This document shows positions 22,796-31,433 of a stretch of DNA of 64,000 bases, piece by piece. The stretch is from positions 62,001 through 126,000 of the forward strand of contig UQVH01000006.1 of NCBI GenBank assembly GCA_900544535.1, written 5' to 3'. A program made the position numbers and the translations under genes. How positions within the stretch are numbered: position 1 is the first letter of the stretch; each line of letters begins with the position of its first letter. The stretch comes from an uncultured Bacteroidales bacterium. Its GTDB lineage: Bacteria > Bacteroidota > Bacteroidia > Bacteroidales > Muribaculaceae. Under the pieces are notes generated by a model. That model ran no database searches, was not told the origin of the DNA, and saw only the letters and a program-made list of their open reading frames with translations.

Positions 22796-25273
22796 ATGAG
22801 TCAAAATAACAACACATTTCCGGAAAACCAGCTCCACAATATCACCCCCGGACAACAGATCTCAGTCCCAGTCCAGGACCCGAAAGAAAACGAGGAAGAT
22901 TCCTTCAACCTCCGCGACTTCTTCATCCTCTGTCTGACACAGTGGAAATGGTTCGCAATATCCATCGCGCTCTGCCTCGGACTCGGCGTGCTCTATATCC
23001 TGAGCACACCCAAGACCTACACCCGCACGGCATCAGTGATGATAAACGAAGACTCCGAATCGGGCAGTCAGGGAATTGCCAGCGCTCTCAGCGACATAGG
23101 TCTTTTCCAGACATCGGCTAACGTCAACAACGAGATGCTTGCATTCCAGTCTCCGGCAATCATCGGAGATGTGATCCAGCGTCTCGGCCTCCAGACAAAC
23201 TACACCTACCGCCACAATCTGAAAGAGATGACCCTCTATGGCGACTCTTGCCCCGTAACTGTCAGCTTCCTCTCCATTCCGTCAAACAAATCGGCGTTCA
23301 TGGAGATCCGGCTTCTCGGCGACGGCAAAGTCAACATTTCGAAAATGATAGCCGGAGTTGTCGAGTGTGATGCCGACGAGATGACCGTCAGCCTCGGAGA
23401 CACTATCAGCACACCGCTCGGCTCAATCGTGATCAGCCATGGCCCGGCCTATGCCAAAGGGTTCAGTGCACCGATCAAAGTCTTTCGCTACACACTTGCC
23501 GACGCAATTGAAACCTATAAAAACCGTCTGTCCGAATCACTCGCCGACGACAAATCAACTGTTATCGACTTCGCCTTCAAGGATGTCAGCATTCAGCGTG
23601 CCGATGACTTCCTGAACACACTGATCAATATCTACAACGAAAAATGGGTCGATGACAAGGCCAAGATGGCCCGCTCGACTTCCAAATTTATCTCCGAGCG
23701 TCTGCGGGTGATCGAGCAGGAACTCGGCAACGTCGACAGTGACATCGCCGACTATAAGGGCGAACATCTTGTCCCCGATGTAGCCGCCGCATCCGCCATG
23801 TACATGGAGAATGCCAACGAAAACACCAAGCAGCAGATGGCTGTATCCACACAGATAGCCATCTCCAGATTCATCCTAGACTATGTCAACAACCCGGAGA
23901 CAAAAGGCCAGCTGATTCCATCAAACGCAGGGCTCGACAACGCCGGTATCGAAGCGCAGATCAAGGAATACAACGAAGTCCAGCTCAAACGCGACAATCT
24001 CGCCAACTCCACCGGAGAGACCAACCCTCTCATCCAGGACTATGACAAGAGTCTCCGGAGTATGCGGAGCGCGCTCGTCACCTCGCTGACAAATCAGGAA
24101 CGCGCCCTTGAAACACAGCTCAACTCTCTCATCAGAAGCGACCGCTCCACCAACCAGAAGATAGCCTCATCTCCCGGTCAGGCAAAATATCTTCTCTCCG
24201 TCGAACGCCAGCAGAAAGTAAAGGAAGCTCTCTATCTTTACCTCCTCCAGAAGAGAGAGGAAAATGAACTTTCACTCGCATTCACTCCTTACAACACCCG
24301 TATCATCACCCCGCCGATGGGCTCGAACCGCCCGACGGCCCCGATCTCGCGCAACATCCTGATCATCTGCTTTGTACTCGGTCTGGTCATTCCGGCTCTT
24401 GTCATCTTCCTCAGCGAGAGCATGGACACACGTCTGCGCAACAGAGCCGATCTTGAGGGCATCCGTACACCTCTTATCGGTGAAATTCCGGAATCGTCCA
24501 ACAACAACGCCCTGCGTGTACGCCGCATACGCCGCCGCTGGCGTGAACTTCTTGGGAAAAACTCTCAGATTGAAGAAACGCCATCCCTGCTTGTCCATGA
24601 ACATGGCCGAAGCATCCTCAACGAGGCATTCCGTATGGTTCGTGCCAATCTTGAATTCATGACACGCAACAAACAGAACCGCGTGATCATGGTGACTTCT
24701 TTCAATCCCGGCTCAGGGAAATCATTCATTTCCCTCAACCTTGCCGCAACACTTGCTCTGAAAGAAAAAGGGCGCAAGATACTGATCATTGACCTTGATC
24801 TGCGCCGTGCCTCCGTTTCGCGCATTCTGTCCGACCACTCACGCGGCGTCACGGACTATATCTCAGGTCAGACAGACAATTGCGACAGCTACATCCAGCC
24901 GACACCCTGCCGCGGACTCTACCTGCTCCCCGTCGGTACCATTCCGCCCAACCCTTCGGAACTTCTGTATTCCGACAGGCTGAAACAGCTGATCGAGAAA
25001 TACCGTGAGGAATATGACTATATCTTCCTCGACTGTCCTCCCGCCGAACTTGTGGCCGACGCCTCGATCATTGCCCCGCTGGCCGACATGACCATCTTTA
25101 TTCTGCGCGCCGGCCTGCTTGACCGACGGATGATTCCTGAAATCGATCGTATCTACGACTCGCACCGCTACAAGAATTTCATGGTCATCCTCAACGGCAC
25201 TCTCACATCAGGTGCGCCCTATCGCCGCTACGTCTCCTATTACTCGTCCAGCGCCGATAAAAACAAAAACTAA
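22796..25273 (+). CDS. Polysaccharide co-polymerase/BY-type tyrosine kinase (Wzc-like)
   Basis: This 825-residue protein has a Wzz domain with a first helix (~50-68), a large periplasmic coiled-coil part with a GNVR-type region, a second helix (~520-542), and a cytoplasmic BY-kinase domain with Walker A NPGSGKS near residue 640 and Walker A' LIIDLDLR. The C-terminus carries clustered tyrosines (YRRYVSYYSS), the usual autophosphorylation site. It controls chain length and export with the upstream Wza-like protein. No glycosyltransferases or Wzx/Wzy genes follow, so the sugars must be made by genes elsewhere. Confidence 0.92.
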   Translation: MSQNNNTFPENQLHNITPGQQISVPVQDPKENEEDSFNLRDFFILCLTQWKWFAISIALCLGLGVLYILSTPKTYTRTASVMINEDSESGSQGIASALSDIGLFQTSANVNNEMLAFQSPAIIGDVIQRLGLQTNYTYRHNLKEMTLYGDSCPVTVSFLSIPSNKSAFMEIRLLGDGKVNISKMIAGVVECDADEMTVSLGDTISTPLGSIVISHGPAYAKGFSAPIKVFRYTLADAIETYKNRLSESLADDKSTVIDFAFKDVSIQRADDFLNTLINIYNEKWVDDKAKMARSTSKFISERLRVIEQELGNVDSDIADYKGEHLVPDVAAASAMYMENANENTKQQMAVSTQIAISRFILDYVNNPETKGQLIPSNAGLDNAGIEAQIKEYNEVQLKRDNLANSTGETNPLIQDYDKSLRSMRSALVTSLTNQERALETQLNSLIRSDRSTNQKIASSPGQAKYLLSVERQQKVKEALYLYLLQKREENELSLAFTPYNTRIITPPMGSNRPTAPISRNILIICFVLGLVIPALVIFLSESMDTRLRNRADLEGIRTPLIGEIPESSNNNALRVRRIRRRWRELLGKNSQIEETPSLLVHEHGRSILNEAFRMVRANLEFMTRNKQNRVIMVTSFNPGSGKSFISLNLAATLALKEKGRKILIIDLDLRRASVSRILSDHSRGVTDYISGQTDNCDSYIQPTPCRGLYLLPVGTIPPNPSELLYSDRLKQLIEKYREEYDYIFLDCPPAELVADASIIAPLADMTIFILRAGLLDRRMIPEIDRIYDSHRYKNFMVILNGTLTSGAPYRRYVSYYSSSADKNKN

Positions 25274-25288
25274 TAAAAAGCTCTAACC

Positions 25289-25331
25289 AGGAGGGTATTT
25301 GGCTGCAAAGATCAAATACCCTCCTAAATAT
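25289..25331 (+). terminator. Rho-independent terminator of the export pair
   Basis: A perfect 13-bp stem (25289-25301 with 25313-25325) with an 11-nt loop is followed by an A/T-rich stretch. It directly abuts the metK promoter. Confidence 0.75.
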
Positions 25332-25332
25332 A

Positions 25333-25364
25333 TTTGCATCTCCCGCAAATTCTTCTTAACTTTG
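25333..25364 (+). promoter_or_regulatory. Promoter of the metK transcript
   Basis: TTTG (25333-25336), 20 nt, then TAACTTTG (25357-25364). Transcription would start near 25371, leaving a leader of about 285 nt before metK. Confidence 0.75.
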
Positions 25365-25377
25365 CATCCGAAATTAA

Positions 25378-25427
25378 AAGTGGACAAATTTGGCTGCTTG
25401 CAACCACTTCAAAAAATGCTAAAACTG
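25378..25427 (+). promoter_or_regulatory. SAM-II-like riboswitch aptamer at the 5' end of the metK leader
   Basis: P1 is AAGTGG (25378-25383) with CCACTT (25404-25409). The 20-nt loop holds an AATTT run and ends in TTGCAA directly before the 3' P1 strand, as in the SAM-II class. After P1 comes an A-rich stretch and then ATGCTAAAAC (25416-25425), corresponding to the conserved GCUAAAA tail. GCA (25400-25402) can pair with TGC (25417-25419) as the pseudoknot P2. The second pseudoknot half is weak (GG at 25392-25393 with CT at 25425-25426). The predicted transcript starts about 7 nt upstream, and the downstream gene makes SAM. The assignment is by pattern matching from memory of SAM-II; a covariance-model search was not possible. 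Confidence 0.5.
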
Positions 25428-25520
25428 CACTTCTTTCAGTCTTCATTGACCTCTTTTCAACAAAGATCGACAGGCAATGGGGCGAAAGAAATCATCGTCA
25501 CTCCGACGATTGACTTTTGA
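25416..25520 (+). other. Possible 34-codon leader ORF starting inside the aptamer
   Basis: ATG at 25416, which is the AUG of the aptamer's AUGCUAAAA, opens a frame of 34 codons ending TGA at 25518-25520 (begins MLKLHFFQSS, ends TPTIDF). The frame covers the hairpin at 25492-25513. It could be a real leader peptide or chance. Confidence 0.25.
25492..25520 (+). promoter_or_regulatory. Hairpin in the metK leader, weak terminator-like
   Basis: TCATCGTC (25492-25499) pairs with GACGAT-GA (25505-25513, one bulged T) around a 5-nt loop and is followed by CTTTTG. A second perfect hairpin, AATGCCT-TTC-AGGCATT, lies at 25544-25560. Either could be the expression platform. Confidence 0.35.
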
Positions 25521-25655
25521 GCATAAATGAATCCGGGTCCGGTAATGCCTTTCAGGCATTGAGCCGCCTATGGATGGAAAATGTTGAAGCAGCCGCGTCT
25601 GATCCACGCAATTTCAAGCTGACTTCGACATTTTTATTTTTATCAGTTTCAATAT

Positions 25656-26984
25656 ATGAAAACTTATCTCTTCACCTCCGAATCAGTTTCGGAAGGACAC
25701 CCCGACAAAGTGGCCGACCAGATCTCCGACGCCATACTTGACGAATTTCTCGCCCGCGACCCGAAATCAAAAGTCGCCTGCGAAACCCTCGTGACAACCG
25801 GTCAGGTAGTCATCGCAGGCGAGGTAAAAAGCGAAGCCTATATCGACCTCATGGAAGTCACCCGCGATGTGATCCGCCACATCGGCTACAACCGCAGCGC
25901 CCTCAAATTCGACGGCGAAGCCTGCGGCGTCCTCTCCGCGCTCCACGAACAGAGCGCCGACATCAACCGCGGTGTCGAACGCGCCGAACTCGAAGCACAG
26001 GGTGCCGGCGACCAAGGCATGATGTTCGGCTATGCCTGCAACGAGACCCTCGACTACATGCCCCTGACCATAGACCTCTCACACCGTCTGCTCCGCGAGC
26101 TCGCCAACATCCGCCGTGAGGAAAAGGAAATGACCCACATCAAACGCGGCCGTCAGCACACCTATCTGCGCCCCGACTCAAAAAGTCAGGTGACTGTGGA
26201 ATATGATGAAAACAACCGCCCGCTCCGCGTCGACACGATCGTGATCTCCACCCAGCACGACGAATTCATCCAGCCGATCGAAGACACAGACGCAGCCCGC
26301 GCCGCCGCTGACCGCGCCATGCAGGAGAGGATCACCGATGATGTGCGCAACATCCTTCTGCCACGCGTCAAAGCCAAGCTCCGTCCGGAAGAAGCCGCGC
26401 TGATCGGTGACGATGTAAAACTTTTAGTCAACCCCACAGGCAAATTCGTTATCGGCGGCCCTCACGGCGATACCGGTCTGACCGGACGCAAGATCATCGT
26501 CGACACCTACGGCGGTCACGGTGCACACGGCGGAGGCGCATTCTCCGGCAAAGATCCCTCCAAGGTTGATCGCTCGGCCGCTTACGCCGCACGCCACATC
26601 GCCAAAAACCTCGTTGCAGCCGGCGTAGCCGACCGCGTTCTCGTCCAGGTTGCCTACGCCATCGGCGAAGCGAAACCCGTCAGCCTCTGCATCAACACCT
26701 ACGGAACTGCCAATGTCGGTCTCTCTGACTCGGAAATCGCAGCGAAAGTAGCGGAAATGCCCTGCTTCGACATGACTCCTTATGCAATTGAAAAGCGTTT
26801 CGGCCTGCGCAACCCGATTTACCGCGAGACCGCCAGCTACGGCCACATGGGACGTCAGCCGATGACAGTAACCAAGACCTTCCACTCGAAATACGAAAAG
26901 CCCTTCACCCGCACCGTCGAGCTTTTCACATGGGAAAAACTTGATGCCGTACCCGCTGTCAAGAAAGCCTTCGGCCTTGACTGA
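25656..26984 (+). CDS. metK: S-adenosylmethionine synthetase
   Basis: This 442-residue enzyme makes SAM from methionine and ATP. The N-terminal [22 protein letters not shown] motif, [33 protein letters not shown] and the P-loop-like [22 protein letters not shown] are all present. It is somewhat longer than the ~384-residue E. coli enzyme, as is usual in Bacteroidota (insertion around 180-270). It is monocistronic behind a long leader with a SAM-II-like motif, and a hairpin at 26992 follows. Confidence 0.97.
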   Translation: MKTYLFTSESVSEGHPDKVADQISDAILDEFLARDPKSKVACETLVTTGQVVIAGEVKSEAYIDLMEVTRDVIRHIGYNRSALKFDGEACGVLSALHEQSADINRGVERAELEAQGAGDQGMMFGYACNETLDYMPLTIDLSHRLLRELANIRREEKEMTHIKRGRQHTYLRPDSKSQVTVEYDENNRPLRVDTIVISTQHDEFIQPIEDTDAARAAADRAMQERITDDVRNILLPRVKAKLRPEEAALIGDDVKLLVNPTGKFVIGGPHGDTGLTGRKIIVDTYGGHGAHGGGAFSGKDPSKVDRSAAYAARHIAKNLVAAGVADRVLVQVAYAIGEAKPVSLCINTYGTANVGLSDSEIAAKVAEMPCFDMTPYAIEKRFGLRNPIYRETASYGHMGRQPMTVTKTFHSKYEKPFTRTVELFTWEKLDAVPAVKKAFGLD

Positions 26985-26991
26985 TCCTGCC

Positions 26992-27031
26992 GGAAATATC
27001 GCATGAATCACCGGATCCTGCGATATTTTCC
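26992..27031 (+). terminator. Hairpin after metK
   Basis: GGAAATATCGCA (26992-27003) pairs with TGCGATATTTTCC (27019-27031), one bulge. No T tract follows, so the stronger terminator is the next hairpin. Confidence 0.5.
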
Positions 27032-27046
27032 TAACACCATAAAAAC

Positions 27047-27103
27047 AACCGGGCCTCACGAAGCAGAAATCATCTGCCGCACGTGAGGTCCGGTTGCTTT
27101 TTC
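27047..27103. terminator. Bidirectional terminator between metK and upp
   Basis: A 14-bp stem (27047-27060 with 27082-27095, one G-U pair) has an inner GCAGA/TCTGC stem. An A-run lies before it and TTTTT after it, so it can terminate both convergent transcripts. Confidence 0.85.
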
Positions 27104-27122
27104 TATTCAGGCGGTCGTCGGT

Positions 27123-27776
27123 TTACTCCTTGATGCCGTAAGCGAGATCGCCCGCATCGCCGAGGCCGGGGACAATATATGAATGTTCGTTGATGACATC
27201 GTCGATAGCTCCCACCCAGAGAGTGGTCTTGTCGGCCGGGAAAGTCTCGCGCACATAGTCAACCGCCTTTTTCGATGCGATGATCGAAGCCACATGAATA
27301 TGGGCAGGATTGCCCTTGGTGAGCAGCGCGCGGTAGCTCAGTTCCATAGAAGCTCCGGTGGCAAGCATCGGGTCTGTGATAACGAGAGTCTTTCCGTCAA
27401 GTTTCGGAGAGGCGATATATTCGATGAACACATCGAAATTTTCTTTCTCGCGATACTTTCTGTAAGCCGAAACAAAAGCGTTCTGCGCATGATCGAAAAA
27501 GTCGAGGAAGCCTTTGTGAAACGGAATTCCGGCACGGAAGATCGTAGCGAGCACCACATCTTCATCAAGCACCTGACAGGGAGCCACTGCCAGGGGGGTA
27601 GTAATGTCTACTGTTTTGTAGCGCATACGTTTGGACATCTCGAAAGCCATGATCTCTCCGATACGTTCGAGGTTGCGGCGGAAACGCAGCATGTCGTGCT
27701 GGACATTCACATCACGCAATTCGCTCATGTACTGACTGACCAGCGACGGCTGATCTGCAAAATTTATTACTTCCAT
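27123..27776 (-). CDS. upp: Uracil phosphoribosyltransferase
   Basis: This 217-residue enzyme salvages uracil to UMP using PRPP. The PRPP-binding loop LVITDPMLATGAS and the uracil-binding C-terminal block IVPGLGDAGDLAYG are present. Length matches the family. No promoter is seen in the 40 nt upstream, so it may be transcribed with the hypothetical gene before it. Confidence 0.95.
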   Translation of the reverse strand: MEVINFADQPSLVSQYMSELRDVNVQHDMLRFRRNLERIGEIMAFEMSKRMRYKTVDITTPLAVAPCQVLDEDVVLATIFRAGIPFHKGFLDFFDHAQNAFVSAYRKYREKENFDVFIEYIASPKLDGKTLVITDPMLATGASMELSYRALLTKGNPAHIHVASIIASKKAVDYVRETFPADKTTLWVGAIDDVINEHSYIVPGLGDAGDLAYGIKE

Positions 27777-27816
27777 GATATTCTAATCCTTTTTCAGTAT
27801 AAACAATCGTCAATTA

Positions 27817-28521
27817 TTAAAGGTCTTCACCTAAAACTTTGTTATATTTATTTTCATAATACATAACTATCACATATCGATTTGCTCCTACATAATATTG
27901 CTGATCTGGTATTCGTTCAAGTATAGTAAACCAGACCAACTTATTAGATGCAAGCTCAAATAACTTTTCTTTATAGATTTTCTCTATCTCGATCTCACGT
28001 TCTTCTTTTGGCAAATTTATCAAGCCCTTGTTTACCATATCCAATAACACCTGATAATGTATGATGCTATCTCCCACCTCCGTTGGCCATTGGAAATATA
28101 CAGCTTGATATGACTTCTTTTCTACATGTATTCCATAATCTAAATCCTCATCCCTTGGTATTTGTTGACCGTCTTTACTTGAAATATATTTTGGATTATT
28201 CTCAAATTGATAGCATAAATTATTGTATTTAGTTATTATATTACGCTCATTGCTTGCGTCTACATCACATACAATAATTCGATTAACCTTGTCTTTATAT
28301 GTTTCAATTTCCACTAAAACCTTATCTCCATTAAATTCGCCCACCAAGGGTTCCCAACCAGGTGCAATAGTCTTATATTTAAACCCTTTCTTTTTTAAAC
28401 TTTTGACCATTTCTGCTTTAGTTCCATCAATTGGAATACCAAGGAACCTTGTAACGTCCTGTTGCGCTTTAACAGCAACCGCGATGAATAATATACTTAT
28501 TAATAATAATGCCTGTTTCAT
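27817..28521 (-). CDS. Hypothetical exported protein, AT-rich
   Basis: I take the ATG at 28521 (234 residues): it opens a signal peptide (MKQALLLISILFIAVAVKA, cleavage before QQDV). The longer frame from 28611 would start upstream of the -7 at 28565-28572. The mature part starts with RFLGIPIDGTKAEMVKSLKKKGF, a helix-turn pattern seen in uncharacterised Bacteroidota exported proteins, followed by alternating beta strands. No catalytic motif recognised. Base composition is clearly more AT-rich than its neighbours and codon use is A/T-ending, which suggests a different history. It lies 40 nt upstream of upp on the same strand. Confidence 0.75.
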   Translation of the reverse strand: MKQALLLISILFIAVAVKAQQDVTRFLGIPIDGTKAEMVKSLKKKGFKYKTIAPGWEPLVGEFNGDKVLVEIETYKDKVNRIIVCDVDASNERNIITKYNNLCYQFENNPKYISSKDGQQIPRDEDLDYGIHVEKKSYQAVYFQWPTEVGDSIIHYQVLLDMVNKGLINLPKEEREIEIEKIYKEKLFELASNKLVWFTILERIPDQQYYVGANRYVIVMYYENKYNKVLGEDL

Positions 28522-28564
28522 GGTTCTTAATAATCTTTTATATCTGATTAGATTTACACTTTCA

Positions 28565-28572
28565 CAAAGGTA
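28565..28572 (-). promoter_or_regulatory. -7 element upstream of the hypothetical exported protein
   Basis: Reads TACCTTTG on the minus strand, 44 nt before the chosen start. No -33 TTG at the right distance. Confidence 0.5.
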
Positions 28573-28614
28573 GTAATTAATTTTATAATATTGCCCGTAT
28601 TCAAATATCAATAC

Positions 28615-29496
28615 TTATCTTGTAAGCAATCTATTAAGCAGATTGGTGAACTGATAGTTTTTCAGCCCCCAGCGCGGATAGATCAGCAACTCTGAAGGAG
28701 ACTGCGAGACAAAACGTTCGACGGCTATGTCCTTGCGTAGTCTCCGGAGCAGTCTGACACAAAGATCGGCGTATTCATCAGCCGTGAAACGCGGTATATC
28801 GTAGAGACCGCTCTCCACATCGCGGGCCATGCGGGTGCCGCGGACGAGTTGTAGCTGATGAATCTTGACAGTGTCGACCGGAAGCTCATTGACGCGGTCG
28901 ATTGTCGAGAGCATCACATCCAAGTCTTCACCCGGCAGCCCCATGATCAGATGAAGCCCGCAAGGAATTCCGGCCTCATGAGTGCGCCGGACGGCATCGG
29001 CGGTATCGGCCCACGTGTGGCAGCGGTTGACCAGCTCAAGAGTGCGGTCGCAGGCACTCTCGGCACCGTATTCCACCATCACCCATTTTCCCAGTCCGGC
29101 AAGACGGTCAAGAAGCTCCTGAGGCATGCAGTCTGGGCGTGTGCCTATGATAAGGCCGACAACATCCGTCGTTTCCAACGCCTCCTCATAAAGTTTCATC
29201 AGGCGGTCTATATCGTCGGAATGAGTGTTGGTGTAAGCCTGAAAATAGGCCAGGTATTTCATCTGCGGATATTTGCGCGCGAAGAATTCCTTGCCGCGCT
29301 CAAGCTGCTCCCTCACGCTCAGCGCGGGGCTGCAATATTCGGGGTTGAACGACTGGTTATTACAATACGTGCAGCCTCCGCGCCCTTTCGTGCCATCGCG
29401 GTTAGGACATGTGAAGCCCGCATTGACCGTAATCTTCTGCACCTTCACATCAAAATGTTCCTTAAGAAAATCAGAGAAATCCCTGTAAGCCTTCAT
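28615..29496 (-). CDS. Radical SAM protein, YhcC family (TIGR01212-type)
   Basis: This 293-residue protein binds its 4Fe-4S cluster through Cys30, Cys42 and Cys45 (C-x11-C-x2-C), the unusual spacing of the YhcC family. [13 protein letters not shown] and [11 protein letters not shown] are further family blocks. The biological reaction of YhcC is not firmly established. Its start overlaps the end of aroC by 4 nt (ATGA at 29493-29496), so it is translationally coupled to aroC. Start chosen at that overlap. Confidence 0.88.
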   Translation of the reverse strand: MKAYRDFSDFLKEHFDVKVQKITVNAGFTCPNRDGTKGRGGCTYCNNQSFNPEYCSPALSVREQLERGKEFFARKYPQMKYLAYFQAYTNTHSDDIDRLMKLYEEALETTDVVGLIIGTRPDCMPQELLDRLAGLGKWVMVEYGAESACDRTLELVNRCHTWADTADAVRRTHEAGIPCGLHLIMGLPGEDLDVMLSTIDRVNELPVDTVKIHQLQLVRGTRMARDVESGLYDIPRFTADEYADLCVRLLRRLRKDIAVERFVSQSPSELLIYPRWGLKNYQFTNLLNRLLTR

Positions 29497-30569
29497 AAGC
29501 GCGCGCCGCGGTTTATCAGATATGCGTCAAGCAGGACAATCGCAGCCATGGCTTCCACAACAGGCACAGCACGGGGCACAACGCAGGGATCATGACGGCC
29601 TTTCCCTTTGATGACAACCTCCCTGCCGTCGCGGTCAACCGACCTTACATCCTGCATCAGAGTAGCCACAGGCTTGAACGCCACACGGAAATTTATGTCG
29701 CAGCCGTTGGAGATACCACCCTGGATGCCACCTGAATAATTGCTTTCGGTTGTGATCCGGCCGTCATCAGCGGCCATAAAGCGATCAAGTACCTCGCTTC
29801 CGCGACGTTCCACGCCCCGGAATCCCATGCCGTATTCAAACCCTTTGGTGGCGTTGATGCTCATCATTGCCTCGGCCAGACGGGCGCCGAGACGCCCGAA
29901 AACCGGATCGCCAAGACCCGCAGGAACTCCGCTGATGACGCAGTCGACAACCCCACCGATCGTATCGCCCTCGCTTTTCACTTTCAGGATCAGTTCTTCC
30001 ATCTCGGCAGCCTTCTCCGGATCGGGACATCTCACAGGGTTCGACTCGGTCAGCTTCAGATCAAGTTCTTCATACGACTTGCTAAGCACAACCGGCCCCA
30101 CCTGCGAGGTATATGCCTGAATCGTGATTCCGAGCTGTTCGAGAGCCTGCCGCGCAAAAGCACCGGCCACGACACGGGTCGCAGTCTCACGCGCGCTCGA
30201 ACGTCCGCCCCCGCGATGGTCACGCAGTCCGTATTTGGCTGTATAAGTATAATCGGCATGAGACGGACGGAAAGCATCACGAAGATGATCGTAGTCGTTT
30301 GAATGCTGATTCTCGTTGCGGATAATGAATCCTATCGGACAGCCCGTAGTGCGGCCTTCGAAAAGCCCCGACAGAATCTCCACCGTATCGCTCTCCTTCC
30401 TTGCGGTAGTGACAGCCGACTGTCCCGGCTTGCGGCGGTCAAGTTCATGCTGCACCCGGTCAAGGTCGATGGCGACCCCTGCGGGCATTCCGTCTATAAC
30501 GCCGCCGATGGCAGCTCCGTGACTTTCGCCGAATCCGGTGAAAGTAAATATCTTACCGATTGTATTCAT
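29493..30569 (-). CDS. aroC: Chorismate synthase
   Basis: This 358-residue enzyme catalyses the last shikimate-pathway step, EPSP to chorismate, using reduced FMN. Recognised blocks are [19 protein letters not shown] at the N-terminus, [22 protein letters not shown] and the C-terminal [18 protein letters not shown]. It is complete. It lies between a YbaK-type gene (42 nt upstream) and the YhcC-type gene (4-nt overlap). Confidence 0.97.
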   Translation of the reverse strand: MNTIGKIFTFTGFGESHGAAIGGVIDGMPAGVAIDLDRVQHELDRRKPGQSAVTTARKESDTVEILSGLFEGRTTGCPIGFIIRNENQHSNDYDHLRDAFRPSHADYTYTAKYGLRDHRGGGRSSARETATRVVAGAFARQALEQLGITIQAYTSQVGPVVLSKSYEELDLKLTESNPVRCPDPEKAAEMEELILKVKSEGDTIGGVVDCVISGVPAGLGDPVFGRLGARLAEAMMSINATKGFEYGMGFRGVERRGSEVLDRFMAADDGRITTESNYSGGIQGGISNGCDINFRVAFKPVATLMQDVRSVDRDGREVVIKGKGRHDPCVVPRAVPVVEAMAAIVLLDAYLINRGARL

Positions 30570-30611
30570 CTGGGATTGCTGAGGTGGTTTGTTTTTTGGG
30601 GGTGGGAAGTA

Positions 30612-31115
30612 TCACGATTCTTTTTCTCCGGCGACATCCGCCACAGAAGCATCGCAATAGGCGATCAGATCCTGCGGGCTGATTTTGAACTGCAGACCAC
30701 GTTGTCCTGCTGACACATATATAAAAGGAAAATCGAGCGCTGTCTGATGGAAAAAGGTCGGAAAAGGCTTTTTCATACCCACGGGCGAACAGCCGCCGCG
30801 GATATAGCCCGTCAGAGGAAGCAGCTCTTTCATCGGTATCATCTCAGCCTTTTTGGCACCGGCCGCTTTGGCGGCCTTTTTGAGATCGACCTCCATATTG
30901 CCGGGAATCACACATACGAAGTAGCCGCTGCGGTCGCCGTGAAGCACCAAAGTCTTGAACACGGAATTTATATCCTCGCCCAGCTCCTCGGCCACATGTT
31001 CGGCCGCAAGATTGTCGGGATCCACATTATAAGGTACGAGTTCGTATGCTATTTTAGCTTTATCCAGCAGACGTGCGGCGTTAGTCTTATTGATTTTTTC
31101 TTTTGACGCGTTCAT
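30612..31115 (-). CDS. ybaK: Cys-tRNA(Pro)/Cys-tRNA(Cys) deacylase, YbaK family
   Basis: This 167-residue editing-domain protein hydrolyses mischarged Cys-tRNA(Pro). It shows the family blocks VFKTLVLHGD, PGNMEVDLKKAAKAAGAKKAEM, TGYIRGGCSPVGMKK and SAGQRGLQ. The predicted promoter ends so close to the ATG that the mRNA would be leaderless or nearly so. It is the first gene of a likely ybaK-aroC-yhcC operon. Confidence 0.92.
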   Translation of the reverse strand: MNASKEKINKTNAARLLDKAKIAYELVPYNVDPDNLAAEHVAEELGEDINSVFKTLVLHGDRSGYFVCVIPGNMEVDLKKAAKAAGAKKAEMIPMKELLPLTGYIRGGCSPVGMKKPFPTFFHQTALDFPFIYVSAGQRGLQFKISPQDLIAYCDASVADVAGEKES

Positions 31116-31119
31116 GTTG

Positions 31120-31150
31120 CAAATTTACTTAATCAATGTTTATATTACAA
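31120..31150 (-). promoter_or_regulatory. Promoter of the ybaK-aroC operon
   Basis: On the minus strand TTG (31150-31148), 20 nt, then TAAATTTG (31127-31120). The last G of the -7 is 4 nt before the A of the ATG at 31115, so the start of transcription would fall at or just inside the start codon. Confidence 0.65.
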
Positions 31151-31358
31151 TTTTTAGAAAATAAAAGTTTTTGCAACTTCCCCTACGATCATCCAGGCCA
31201 ATATCGGCGCCGGGACCACAGCCGTCATGCACCGGGACAGGCGGACCGACGGGGCAAACAGGGCGAAATTAGACATATTTAACACTAAATCGGCCATTGC
31301 GACTGATTAACGGGGCTTATTTCAAGACTATAAAGCGTGTTTATTGCAAGATATTTGT

Positions 31359-31366
31359 TACCTTTG
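31359..31366 (+). promoter_or_regulatory. -7 element of the pnp promoter
   Basis: TACCTTTG is a full -7 match 68 nt before the pnp ATG. At the -33 spacing only GTG is seen, so the -33 is weak. Confidence 0.55.
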
Positions 31367-31433
31367 CAAACTGAATTTAAATAAGCTGCAAAAACGAAGA
31401 TATAACCTATCAAGCTGAAAATAGAAACAATTT

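Larger units (their letters stand above)
31116..31433. other. Divergent intergenic region between ybaK and pnp
   Basis: This 318-bp region holds the ybaK promoter at one end and the pnp -7 at the other. The middle (about 31160-31310) shows no gene or convincing structure. Confidence 0.6.

Noticed and set aside
25517..25741. 74-codon frame in the metK leader running into metK
   Set aside because: Its second half is metK read in the wrong frame. No conserved pattern; unlike the 34-codon frame it does not start at a structural element.
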